Below are positions 44,690 through 56,700 of a stretch of 64,000 nt of DNA, piece after piece. Under the pieces are notes generated by a model. That model worked only from the letters and a program-made list of their open reading frames with translations. It searched no databases and was not told where the DNA came from. A program made the position numbers and the translations under genes. Position 1 is the first letter of the stretch, and every line of letters begins with the position of its first letter. The DNA lies in contig OZ007576.1 in assembly GCA_963931925.1 (NCBI GenBank), positions 10,510,261-10,574,260 on the forward strand, written 5' to 3'. The DNA comes from Onchidella celtica. Its lineage: Eukaryota > Mollusca > Gastropoda > Systellommatophora > Onchidiidae.

Positions 44690-45395
44690 CTCACTGGGAG
44701 TGAGAGCGCTGGATGTAAACGCTGTGGGTTCATATCAAACCAAGTAGCTTAGGCTCTGGAGCTTTAAAACATCACGCTCCTCACAATATGGACTGCTCAA
44801 CTGCGTCTCTATGTCTCTCATCTGGCTGAGGACCATCGCCGTCCACCTCGTAAATGGATTGTCTACATGTGGCCTCTATCTAAGCTCTGCACGGGTTTAA
44901 TTTATACTAAAGCTATGTCTCGACCTTTCGTCCAGATTCATACATTTGATTGGTGCAGTCGCTTCAGCTCAGCCTGCAATATTAATTTATGTTTGTCATG
45001 GCCTTGCGCCAAAATCAAGGTCAATTTTACGGTCTAGACAAAATTTAAAATGCGAAACATTAACTACTAAAATCTTCAAACCCTGTGCTTTCTACTCTTA
45101 TGCACGAATTTCCGAACGCCAACTAAGCGTCTAAATAAACTACCTTTACTCGCCCCTTATCTATGTTAATCAAAATCACGGGGTCGAGAACTGCTCTGTC
45201 ATTCCTAGCTATACATTTATTCTGTCTCGCCCCTCCTTCTCTCCATCCATCAGAAAAAAGGTGTTTCAAACCAAACTGTTCACGAGAACAGCTCAAGGAC
45301 AAATTACGCTGGTTATAATCAACAAGATCGTAAAAATTAACTCACTGACGTCGTCACCTAGCACGGCATTTATGATCCTAATGTGATCATGACAA
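44690..45395 (-). mobile_element. Old diverged LTR related to the gypsy LTR, inverted
   Basis: On the - strand it begins TGTCA at 45395 and follows the LTR of 27887-29287 in order: GTTGATTATAACCAGCGTAA, CTGTTCTCGTGAACAGTTTG, TCTCGACCCCGTGATTTTGA, GACGCTTAGT, AAATTCGTGCATAA, GTAGAAAGCACAG and GCACCAATCAAAT. The TATA region reads AGTATAAATT. The second half has decayed and no end is found on the left. It is a relic of an older insertion of the same lineage. Confidence 0.8.
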
Positions 45396-45414
45396 TGGTC
45401 TTCATATACATTAC

Positions 45415-45890
45415 TAGCTGAGGTCCCCGGCCCTGCCCGGGATAAATCGGTTTGAATATTGGTTTCAGTTCTGGGTGGTTATTATGGATCTGCTTCATCT
45501 GGCCTGTTCCTATTTGTTTTTGTTTTTTTGTTTTGTTTTTAAATAAGTCTTACTGCTCTGCCTTTGTGAGTTGACACCCTGCGCATCCCGTACAACAGCA
45601 CGATTTGCGCACGGGTTAGTGTGTTTGATGGTGAACCATGGAGGTACTAATATTAATAGCTCCATGTGGTGAACACATCGCAGGAACCATGACTCGAAAT
45701 AGACTTAAATGATGGCGAAACAATAAATTTCCAATAAAAAAAAACTACACTGATTTGAGACTTATATTAAAAACTGTGCACTCTTACAGCCATTCTGATG
45801 TACCATATAAAATTTGAAGTCTAAGTGTTGAGTGGTTCAGAAGCCTTTTGCAACGAAAAATCTCAAGTCCACAAATATATATAGTATAGA
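45415..45890 (-). mobile_element. Non-autonomous Helitron
   Basis: On the - strand it runs from TCTATACTATATATATTT (45890 leftwards, after host A) to a CCCGG/CCGGG hairpin (about 45426-45441), eight bases, and CTAG before host T (45414). Length 476 bp. The 5' part shares ACTTCAAATTTTA with the Helitron at 19766-20511. No coding. Confidence 0.72.
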
Positions 45891-47077
45891 TATACATTAT
45901 ACACGGTATGTACATTACATTGGCAATATATTATTCCTTCTGGTGTGACGGAAATCATTGGCCGAGTACAGGAAGATCATCTGCACATCGATTGGCGACT
46001 TGGACCAAAGAAAAAATAATAATATTAATAATTATGGTACCACCATAACGTCTTACGCATGTGTAATAGCTGATTCGAGGAACCGACGGGTTAAATCATT
46101 AGAGAGAAGTTGGTCTTACAATAAGGATTCTGCACACTGATTCTCTTTTGAGAAAAACACACAACTAAATGCTTGAATTTCTACGAGTCTGGCAGACTCA
46201 CCTGCATACTAACACAAACACGGGCATTCAAATTTTAATGGCAAGACATGTGCAAACATTCAAAGCCTGGGCTGATAAATCGACAAGAAAGGATGAAAAG
46301 GGTAGAAAAACAAACAAACTGGAAAGAAATGTAAGGGTAAGATAAATAAAAATAATAGGATTTTTTTTTTTTTTTCCATTTTAGAACAAACATAGCGAAA
46401 GGAAAACGAAGAAAGAGGGGGCAGAGAGAGACAGAGATGGGGTAGAAAGGGAGAGAGAGAAGATAGAGGGGAGGAGGCGGGAGAGAGAGTTCACCCTTTC
46501 TCGATGAAATTGTGGGGAGTTTTCAAATAATCATCAATACGAAATAATAAATGAAGTAATGTGGAATGTGATCATTATTTTGGTTATTTCCCTTTGACCG
46601 CTGATCCATTACTTTCACTGGCGGAATTGTTGACAAATGCAAGAATTCTAAATTTTCAGCAAAAAGAAAAGAATTTGGCAGAGAGTGAGAGAAATCTAAG
46701 ATTTTTCCATTATTGTGCAGATATTCTTAAACTCTCATAAATGAAGGGGAAATAGCAAATAACTTCGCTAAGCTGTAATAATTTTAGTTACTTCCCTTCC
46801 AGCTCTGATTGACTGACAGATAAACAGATAGACAGACAGACGAACGAAAAGAAGGGCGAGTGGATGGGTGGATGGCTGGCTGGATGGATAGATATGGCAG
46901 TCCTGTTTTTATTTTATTTTTTAATCGTAACGACTTTGTCCAGAAAGGTATGAGACATGGGAAAGTATGAGGGGTCTGGTTTTATAGAAAAGAGAGAGAG
47001 AAAGAAGTCTATATAAGAAACAAAGGGAGAGAGATGGAGACATACCATGGCCCTTACGAATTAGCACAAATTAAATA
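45891..47077. other. Intergenic; purine-rich and tetranucleotide patches
   Basis: (GA)n-rich stretch at 46400-46490, GACA/GGAT tetranucleotide degeneracy at 46810-46895, another GAGA patch at 46990-47035. No gene seen. Confidence 0.5.
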
Positions 47078-48086
47078 GACACATACACGTCTGTACAGCT
47101 AGACACAAACAGACACGTACACGTCTGTACAGCCAGACACAAACAGACACGTACACGTCTGTACAGCCAGACACAAACAGACACGTACACGTCTGTACAG
47201 CCAGACACAAACAGACACGTACACGTCTGTACAGCCAGACACAAACAGACACGTACACGTCTGTACAGCCAGACACAAACAGACACGTACACGTCTGTAC
47301 AGCCAGACACAAACAGACACGTACACGTCTGTACAGCCAGACACAAACAGACACGTACACGTCTGTACAGCCAGACACAAACAGACACGTACACGTCTGT
47401 ACAGCCAGACACAAACAGACACGTACACGTCTGTACAGCCAGACACAAACAGACACGTACACGTCTGTACAGCCAGACACAAACAGACACGTACACGTCT
47501 GTACAGCCAGACACAAACAGACACGTACACGTCTGTACAGCCAGACACAAACAGACACGTACACGTCTGTACAGCCAGACACAAACAGACACGTACACGT
47601 CTGTACAGCTAGACACAAACAGACACGTACACGTCTGTACAGCCAGACACAAACAGACACGTACACGTCTGTACAGCCAGACACAAACAGACACGTACAC
47701 GTCTGTACAGCTAGACACAAACAGACACGTACACGTCTGTACAGCCAGACACAAACAGACACGTACACGTCTGTACAGCCAGACACAAACAGACACGTAC
47801 ACGTCTGTACAGCTAGACACAAACAGACACGTACACGTCTGTACAGCCAGACACAAACAGACACGTACACGTCTGTACAGCCAGACACAAACAGACACGT
47901 ACACGTCTGTACAGCCAGACACAAACAGACACGTACACGTCTGTACAGCCAGACACAAACAGACACGTACACGTCTGTACAGCCAGACACAAACAGACAC
48001 GTACACGTCTGTACAGCCAGACACAAACAGACACGTACACGTCTGTACAGCCAGACACAAACAGACACGTACACGTCTGTACAGCC
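47078..48086. repeat. 34-bp minisatellite, homogeneous core
   Basis: About 30 nearly identical copies of a 34-bp unit (ACACGTCTGTACAGCCAGAC plus ACAAACAGACACGT). Each unit has an ACAGAC/GTCTGT inverted pair and a CTGTACAG palindrome. A C-to-T variant (AGCT) occurs at 47100, 47610, 47712 and 47814; the last three are 102 bp apart, indicating a three-unit higher-order block. Long cysteine-rich - strand ORFs exist in all three frames only because no unit contains a stop. Confidence 0.96.
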
Positions 48087-48375
48087 AAGGACGAACAAAC
48101 ACATACACTTCCCTACAGCCAAGCACAAACAGAAACATGCACGTCTTTACAGTCAAGTAAGATATACACAAGTCTGTACAGCCTGGCACAAACAGAAACA
48201 TACACGTCCCTACAGCCAGGCACAAACAAACACACGGGTCTCTACAGCCAAGCACACCTCTGTACAACCAAGCACAAACAGATACATAGATACGTCCCTA
48301 CAGCCAGGCACAAACAGAATCATGCACGTCCCTACAGCCAAGGACAAACAGAAACATATACACCTGTACTGGCAG
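48087..48375. repeat. 34-bp minisatellite, degenerate edge
   Basis: Units of the same family (CCTACAGCCA, GCACAAACAGAAACAT) with many substitutions and variable length. The left border is sharp, the right one graded. Confidence 0.85.
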
Positions 48376-48773
48376 GTCCAAGATGTTCTACAAATCCTGA
48401 AGTCCATTATTTTTCCAACATTAATTGTTTCCCAGAACATGATATTCGGATATATGAGAATAACATAACATCCCGCCTAAACTGCCACAGCTATGGAAAT
48501 GTAGAATCCTGGTACATGGTAACAAATATCAAAACTTCCAAAATGTCAGGACGGAGATTTATTTTTTTTTTAATTCTTTTAAATTCTAGGAAATGAAATT
48601 TGTTAGCCATTTTGGCCAGAACTTCACGATAAACTCAGTCTCTCAAACTGTGAGACATAGAAGGGAAGTGGCTGAAGAACAAGGTGGTCATAAAAGTTCC
48701 ACCACAAGTCTCAGTCTTAGAATTGTAACCAGCATTATTAGTTTTTACCTTGTCCATCTGTCCTGTTTTGGCT

Positions 48774-48960
48774 TTAATTGCTTTCTTTCAAGAAAGAGAT
48801 AATGATCATACCGAGACAAGAGGCCACACCTGCGTAGTAAAATTTAATGGGCGTGGTCGAACTGCCGGTGATGGCAATCAATGCCGTACAAACAGTGAAT
48901 CCCGTGGGTATCATTCCGCCCACTAAGGCCATGGCAAAAACCAGAGTCTTTACCGACGCT
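48774..48960 (-). CDS. Last exon of an MFS transporter (orphan exon)
   Basis: The - strand has an acceptor TTTTTTCTTTGCCCAG directly before codons ASVKTLVFAMALVGGMIPTG. Two transmembrane segments follow (about LVFAMALVGGMIPTGFTVCTA and FYYAGVASCLGMIIISF) joined by IAITGSSTTPIK, then FLKESN and TAA. The G-x2-P...TG-x-S...P-x-YY...L-K/R-E-S/T pattern is that of the final helix pair of MFS metabolite:H+ symporter-type carriers. Upstream exons, which should lie at higher coordinates, were not found. A far-off exon set, a retained fragment or a pseudogene are all possible. Confidence 0.55.
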
Positions 48961-48969
48961 CTGGGCAAA

Positions 48970-51900
48970 GAAAAAATACATTTTAAAAAGAAAACAATAA
49001 TTTTAATTTTTCACCCGTACGTTTTTGACGGTAAAAGTTATCTTTTGTCATCCTCTCATCCTTCACAATTCCTACTCTAGTAACGTACTCCGCCGAGTTA
49101 AGGATACTACCTGATATGAGCATACTTCAGTTCATTACACATTATTAATCTTCCTTTGGAGCTCTCGAAGAAAACACAAATTATTAAAGCGACATCAATT
49201 GAGAAAAGAAAAATGTTTAACTATATTTCCACTCTGGACATTGGACACAGTATACATGACATTTTGAGCATTCAGTGAAAACTACGGTCTGGAGTTCAGT
49301 TTAAAGTAAATTGGTGCCGAGCTAAAATTGACACTATTATAATATCAGATGTGTACCATGCCCACTGGGTTCAAGTAGCTATTGTAATAGAAGAAGTAAA
49401 ATCAGTTTACTGTCTTCAGGTACGCACTGTAAAATCCTTATATTATTATACGATTTCAATTCCCCTAAGAAGACAAAAATCAAGGAGAGAGAGAGAGAGA
49501 GAGAGAGAAAGAGGTAGAGACAGAGACAGAGAGAGGGGGAAAAGAAAGAAAGAAAGAGGGAGGGAGAAAGAAAGAACTATTTCTAAGCTCATGTATCAGC
49601 GTGGGTGATCAAAACACTAAACGTAATTATAACAAATCTCACCAAGGAATCAATGTTCCTGGTCGGATTTCTGTATTCAGTAGAGGCGAGTGAAATCAGT
49701 GTCAATGAACAGTTAAACTTATTTTGTCAAATTTCAGGTTATGATTTATTTTCGTTTGCCGATGCTGCGAAATGTTGCAAAAGATCATCGTTTAGTAAAT
49801 GAAGATCAAGATGGAGACAGGTCGAAGGGATCAGGCAGTTCACAGGCAAAGACTTGTTCAAAGTCACGAGTTCATCATTTAATGGCTTCTGTAAGCCTGG
49901 CGTCCAAAGCTCACCACAATCCTCGATAGCACTGAGGCCTCTGGGTTGACATGTAGAATGTCATTTCCAGGCGTTTAATATGAAGAAAGAGATAACATTG
50001 GTGGTGTGATACAGTTTTGTAGGACTCACTAAATTCCAAAGTCACAATATGCAAAAAGAAAAAGTTGCATGTAGCAAATAATACAGGACCGGTGCAATAA
50101 AGGCAAAGGAAAAGGAAAGACAGATCAAGTTTTCCAACGATTGACCTTCAGCGGGGGAAAAAAATGTAATAGGACAGAAAATTGACGAAACAACAAACTT
50201 GAACATATAAAAAATGCAGGATGTTATGCAAGTTAAATACGAGTACTAAGCTGCGAGTTCCAGATTTGGATTTTTGGAGCGCAACCTGATGTTGTAAAAT
50301 TATTACCTATTAAGAATTTCTAATATTGCAAGAACAACTTCCACGGTCTTTGAAGCAATCAACTCTCTCTCCCAGTGAAATTGCATTTTGTTGGGCTTAA
50401 AAACTGCGTGCGTCAAGTATGATAAAATATATTTTTTTATCTGTGCAATACACCGCCATGGACATTCGACAAAAATTGTAATCAAGCTGTAACTAATATT
50501 TTCTGAACTTCATGCTCCAAATGTTCAGCCAGTGTCTCATCCCTAAGTAATGGGATCCAGTAACTTTCCTAGTAAATTTGCATGATACATAATTTGGTTT
50601 GGTTTTAGTGGCAGAAATCAGAATCCTAGCATGCTAGCACACCGTTTTTTAGCATCTGCACAAGTGCTCCCCTCTCCACTCCAAAATCCACTCGACTATT
50701 TTCCTATTTATGGTCCCAGTGGCCAGCTGGTTCCATATTATTGTCCGGTTCATCCAACATTGTCGCACATGGTTCCCTCACTCCGTCTATACTCCCCCCC
50801 CCCCCACAATCATTCTAGTAATTGGGGTGGGGGGGGCAGGTCAACGTCTTCTTGTTACATTAAAAATTTCATAATTAATGACATTTGATTGACTTAACAT
50901 TCGAGCCTGGCAAGGCCACTGGTGGAAATAGATTTTCACAACCCCCCCCCCCCCTTTCCCTTTCCACCCACAATTATTTGACGCTCTTCATTCCGGACAA
51001 GAGGATCGTGTCTTTCATGTCATGGATTATCGCCACCAGGACGCTAGATAAATTGTTTTCATGTTGATCTGCTTTCAAGCCCCACTTATATCCGCAATTT
51101 GCTGCACTAAAAACGCAGTACAGGGTCGATGTGTTCCACTTTAGTAAAACAAACTGCGCAATGCAAGCAACGGCGCGGCTCTCATTCTCCGGACATTCAT
51201 TTTGCTTTTTTTGCTCTTTTTTAAATCCCTGACATTTATGTGCATTGTGTGAAGGAAAGCATGAAAATGGTCAGACTTTCGCTGTAGCCCGCGGCTTGTG
51301 GACTTCTCTTATAACATCATTAATTATTATTCATCACCTATACGCCACTTATCCAAGAAAGAGAGAGAGATAGGACGAGGGAAGAAGAGACGAAGAGAGA
51401 GAAGAGAGAGGGGAGAGAGTGAGAGAGGACCCGTGGGATTGCAGGGCGGCTCTGTACATGTACAAAGTACAGTTAGCATCAGGCACACACACACACACAA
51501 AATTCTGCTGTGCACTTTACAGTAGAAACATAATTGAAACTAAAAAAAACTATACAAGAAATTCTAAAAGAATGAACACAAAAGAAATTAAACCAGTTTC
51601 CGATCACTGGGGATCTTTATCAGGTTGAAAACAAAATATTGGAATTATTGAAAACCACAACCAAAAGGAATGGCTGAATCTGAACCAGTAACGTAGAATA
51701 ACAACAGGACATCAATAAAAGAATTAAGTCATTATTCTTTTGCTGTGTTAGGTGATCCACTATGCTGTTTGCCTGTAACTCTGTCATGATAGTCTTTCTG
51801 CTTCATGCTCTTCTGTTTTGCACGAACATAAATACTAAATAAGGAATCAGACTTTGGCAAGTGAAAACAATGTTCGATTGAAAACAAAGAGCAATCGCTC

Positions 51901-52500
51901 TACGCACTTGAATTTGTTATAACTTACCACAATACAAATGAGATGTTTATTTATTTGCATCACTCTAAGGAATTTTTGAGTTGTATCAAAGATACTAGAT
52001 TCGATTAAGTGGGACAGTCCCTTTGCGTCCCAAAAAACAAACAAAAGAGCCGGCGCGCCGCGACATGGCTTCGTTCACTCTGGGCGAGCCGTGCCAGCGT
52101 TTCGTGCATTGTAATTGCATAGAAATAAGACACAACACAGATCAGGTTCGCTCCCGAAGGCAATTTCAACGGCAAGTTAGTTTTAAAAGATGCACTATCT
52201 AATTTACAATGAGTGTCTCCATAGGATAAAAGACACAAAAAGCTCAAGTAAGGAGAAAAGAAAGGGACCGGGGGGGGGGGGGGGGGGGTGGAGAGAGAGA
52301 GAGAGGGTGGGAGAGTCAGAGAGAGAGAGAGAAGGGGGGGTGGGAGAGAGAGATTGAGATTTCGTTTTCCTCTGTACCACCTAAAAACTATACTAGATCT
52401 ATCTTCTCTATGATGGTTACTTCATAAAACATTTTCGTTACAGGCTACGATATTTAAAAGGAAAAACTGGCCAGAGGTTTCTAAAGTGGGTTAACTGATA
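48970..52500. other. Intergenic or intronic, no exon seen
   Basis: Contains GA-rich simple repeats (49484-49575, 51358-51428 and 52269-52350), C and G runs at 50796-50840 and 50940-50955, and a short (CA)n at 51483-51500. If the MFS exon belongs to a live gene, its earlier exons may be here, but I could not recognise any. Confidence 0.4.
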
Positions 52501-52772
52501 ATTGAAGAACGTTTTTCCAAAATTGAATAATGTCAAATTTTGCATCAGTCATGGCCCCTTTCAGATAGTCATTCAAAATTAGTTAAAGACGCCGTGTAAG
52601 TGTTCAGTTAACACTTGCTATGTCCTGCCTTTATCTCGGGAAGAAGTCGGAACGCAGTAAGTGTTAACTGAACACTTACATCGCGACTTACATTAATTTT
52701 AAATGACTATCTGAAAGGGGCCATAACTGATGCAAAATTTAACTTATCCAGTCTGGAAAAGAGCTCTTCAAT
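52501..52772. mobile_element. Foldback MITE, copy 2 (complete)
   Basis: Two arms of about 120 bp, 52501-52620 and 52655-52772, are imperfect reverse complements with only about 35 bp between them. Tips are ATTGAAGAACG and CTCTTCAAT. Both arms contain AGTGTTCAGTTAACACTT-type palindromes and GCATCAGTCATGGCCCCTTT. As RNA or single-stranded DNA it would fold into one long hairpin. Confidence 0.85.
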
Positions 52773-53529
52773 CACAAAGTAAGCGACTTCCATCAAAATC
52801 GAAAAATGAACAACATCAGTACTTTCATTTTACAACAATGTACATAATTCTATAGGTTTTTGTGAAATAAGCCATTGTTTACGTCTCCCACCCATTCGTC
52901 GCTAGGTGGAGTGAGCGAAGCTCGCGAGTGCAAAACGCCCCAGCCGCTTCATTTTATGGTATCAGATATCTTTGGTTTCAGTGATCTTTTTTTTTTTTTC
53001 CCCAAGTGGAAACAACAATTGTGAAAGTTCTAAAAAATGTATGCAAGTTCACCAACTAACTAGTCCAATGTCGGCAAAACAATAAAAGTCATCAATATTG
53101 AATGCGCCATGACTGCAAGTAACAGAAAAGTCTCATACCATTGGCCTGCTAGACACTTTGATCTAGTGACATCATGAGTGCCAGTAGTGTTCTGGTTGGT
53201 TCTGATCACAGCCGATATTTGAGGAATTGTCTGTAAAAGTACATACGCAAGGACTCGGGCTGTAATTCAACATTCAGGTTATGTGCCCAGGCGTCTTTAG
53301 GGCAATAGAAGAGAAGAGGAGAGCGACCAATGTATATAGTAAAATTTATTACTTGACTCAGGCAGTTAGAACTGTCCATGACCCGAAATTTGGATGTAAA
53401 ACTGCATCTAAGTTCAAACTGAAGAATTCGAGCCTTCGCAAAATTTTACACGCACCTAGCCAAACACAAAATTGGTTCTGAAAAAATAACATTACTCACT
53501 TTAACATTCCAAACGAACAGCAAAGCAGT

Positions 53530-53779
53530 ATGTACCTTAGGACATAACAACTTTCAGTAATCTCGCATTTCCTTCTAGCCTTCGTCACTGGAATAGTTAC
53601 AGCTATTAATTCGTGTGGAGTTATTAACTTCAAACCAGCTCCGTCAAATTATGGGATAGATCCAATAGGGACCCCTGAAACAGTGACATCGTTCGTTCAA
53701 TGCATGGGTGTGTGTGCATCCAAATATAGATCATGTTATGGCATCATATTTAATTCTGTCACCCGCCTGTGTACGCCCG
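53530..53779 (+). CDS. Copy C exon 1 (in-frame stop near start)
   Basis: Homologous to exon 1 of A and B. TAA at codon 6 falls at the point where A reads ATT AAA. From there CGVINFKPAPSNYGIDP and VQCMGVCASKYRSCYGIIF keep all PAN-like cysteines. Donor CCCG|GTAAGT. An AACTTTCAG at 53548-53556 could act as a 3' splice site for an upstream leader exon. Confidence 0.65.
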
Positions 53780-56700
53780 GTAAGTGATTGTCGTTTACAC
53801 ATAGCCATCTTCATTTTCATTATAGCAAGGACGTTGACAGGTTCTGAGATTGGGGAGAGCGAGCCTACGCAAGGAAGAACCATCATGCATATCACATTAG
53901 TTTTAAATTACTGCAGTTTGAAGTGTTTATTTTAGGAGGATCGCTGCCTTTAGCATTTGCACCTCGGATTTTAATTCGATGTACCGTTCATATTGATACT
54001 TGTATTCAGCTCGCTTAATCCGTTCAATTGGATATCTAAATATAAATTTGGACTCTCGCCCAGCACTAATCTTCGCCACCACATACCCTTTCATTGCATG
54101 TATGCATACAATAATTTATTTTATCAGAGCCTAGTCCTCTTCATTGTGAGGCTAATGTTACTCAAGTTACCACAAGTCTAACTTAACAAATTAATGGAAC
54201 CAGTGCAAAGCCATTCTCTTTTCCAGGCATCGCATTTAATATTATCTTTCAAATCAAGCACTAATTAGCCCATGGCATTCATCATCAGAAGTAACAAAAT
54301 AGAGCGTCAAAGCTCATAAAGTTATCCATGCCCTTGAACAAACGGGTGTCGTACGCAAATTGTTATCCTAGCTGAAGAGTCTATCACTTCCAGGTGAATT
54401 CTACTGCAGCTTTCGGTTCCATGAATTATTCGGCGTTTGCAAACAAAGCAATTAATGACTAACATTCATGAGTCTGAAAATGTGAAATGAAGTTCAAAGA
54501 AACAGCGACTTGAAAATTCAAACTGAAGTTCAAAGAAACAGCGACTTGAAAATTCGAAATGAAGTTAAAAAAAACAGCGACTTGAAAATTCAAACTGAAG
54601 TTCAAAGAAACAGCGACTTGAAAATTCGAAATGAAGTTAAAAAAAACAGCGACTTGAAAATTCGAAATGAAGTTCAAAGAAACAGCGACTTGAAAATTCG
54701 AAAGAAGTTCAAAGAAACAGCGACTTGAAGATTTGAACTGAAGTTCAAAGAAACAGCGACTTGAAAACTCGAAATGAAGTTCAAAGAAACAGTGACTTGA
54801 AAATTCGAACTGAAGTTCAAAGAAACAGCGACTTGAAAATTCGAACATATCCCCAAGCAAGAGGTAACCGTTGCGCTGGTCTACGATCATCATGGAACAT
54901 TGAAAATACCACCTTTCCATAAATATTCATCATATTCTGATAAGTTTTCCCCCCTAACAGGTTCGTTCTTGACTACAAGTGGACAGAAACCGGTACAACC
55001 TGAGGAAAGTTTGATGTCCCTGGGGCTTGACTGTGATGAATCACGCGGTTTCTCGGTGGGCACTTTCCAGGATGTGGCAACCTGTTTCTATATCTCTAAA
55101 ACAAGACAGAATTACTTCGAATCTCGGGAGCTATGTCAAGGTTTGTTTATCCTTGTTCATCTTTTATCCTTCTGAAGTCGTTACTTTACGTTCAGTTCTT
55201 TGCTATTATTACTGAAAATCAGATTCCTGATTATGACTCACAATGGGTTAGTTGTTGCTCATTATTTCGTGGTCACATCGGAGCAAAAGAGTTATTGTAC
55301 TCTTACGCCGGTGAAAACTTTAATTTTCCCAGCCAACCTTAATCCTCATCCTAACCTCAAAACATGCAAAAAAATATCACTCTGCAAACAAAATCTTGTT
55401 TGGTCAATCGGCCAAAATAATAATTCGGCTACTCGTGGGTTGGTTTCAGAAAAGTGACATAACAAAGGAGTCCTATTATAGAAGAGCGACAAAAAGGAAA
55501 TGAATTCTCAAAGGATGGAGAAACATATCACATGAGTGACTATGTAATGCTTCTGAACCTTCCCCAAAATCACAAACTTGCATGCCAGAAGGCGAAATGA
55601 TCTCGCTTTGTTGCATCTCTATACGTTTCATTGTTTTCAACGAGTTGCTTGGGTTAGCTTTGTAATTATTTGTTGGACAGTTGAAAGTGAAGACGGTGAC
55701 CAGAAGGCTTCCAGCCGCATCAGTATGTCCAACACCCCCCCCCCCGCCCCCCTTTCCCCGGCATCTAACAATTCAGCCCAAGTAGTTAAACACATCTGTC
55801 CCTGCTTTGCCTTAACTCTTGCTGTTGGCACCAGCCCCCCCCCCCCCCAAAAGCCCCTTTCTGGAGGAAGACACAAGAACAAAAAGAAGACTGCAGCCCA
55901 TTGGGAGGCCCTTGGGAGCTAAGAAGGAAGGGAACGTCATGAAGATGACCAGAGCAAAGAAGCCCCCCCCCCCCCCGAGCCCTTTTTAGAGCTAAAAAAG
56001 CCAACAGAGAGTACTAGGATAAAAACAAGAACAACAAGTAGAAAGAGAACATGAAGAAAGAGAAGGAACTAATTCCAAAGGCAGAGATCCTCCACAAACA
56101 ATGAGACGCTGGAGAAACATGGGCGTGGATTGCAGAGATTGTATTCTCAGCTCTAACCAAGAGCGGGACAACAACATTTCTGTGTGTTCTTTACTTGAAT
56201 GTGAAATTTGAAGTCTTAAATCTTCTAGTCCATAGTGGCTGAGTATCAATTGGTAAAATCTCAAATCGTTAAACACTAACTAGCATTCAGAGGACACATT
56301 TGCTGACGTCAGCCATCCATGGAGATGCTTTGTGGAGAACAATACAAGTTTGTGCTGTGACTTTGGGAGAAGAATAGTTGACGTTTTAAACTGTCACTCC
56401 CATGTTATGTCACTCTTTATAGCTGTCATTTCTTTAAAATATCTCTTTTTTTTACTTTTTTCGTGTCACTCCTACTTTACGGTATTTATGTCACTTATTT
56501 GTTGTGTTACTCCAACTGAGCCGTTTCTCTTTTCAAAGAAAGGGTTAATTAACATCCATTTTTCGTCTCCTTTAGTAAAGAATTATATCACTTTCCAACA
56601 TGCCCCTCCTTTTTGTCACTTCTGTTTTCAGCATCTGGGGGGCAGCTGTACACAGCTAAGGTCGTAGAAAAGTTTAAAATACTTGTGGAACTCGATCTCA

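Noticed and set aside
47078..48086. CRISPR-like regular array
   Set aside because: Units are contiguous with no unique spacers, and the context is an animal genome.
47061..48267. Long - strand ORFs of 355 and 398 residues
   Set aside because: They are frame readings of the 34-bp satellite, open in all three frames, with no non-repeat domain.
54459..54920. - strand ORF of 153 residues (VAVSLNF repeats)
   Set aside because: Reading of the 36-bp minisatellite, not a protein.
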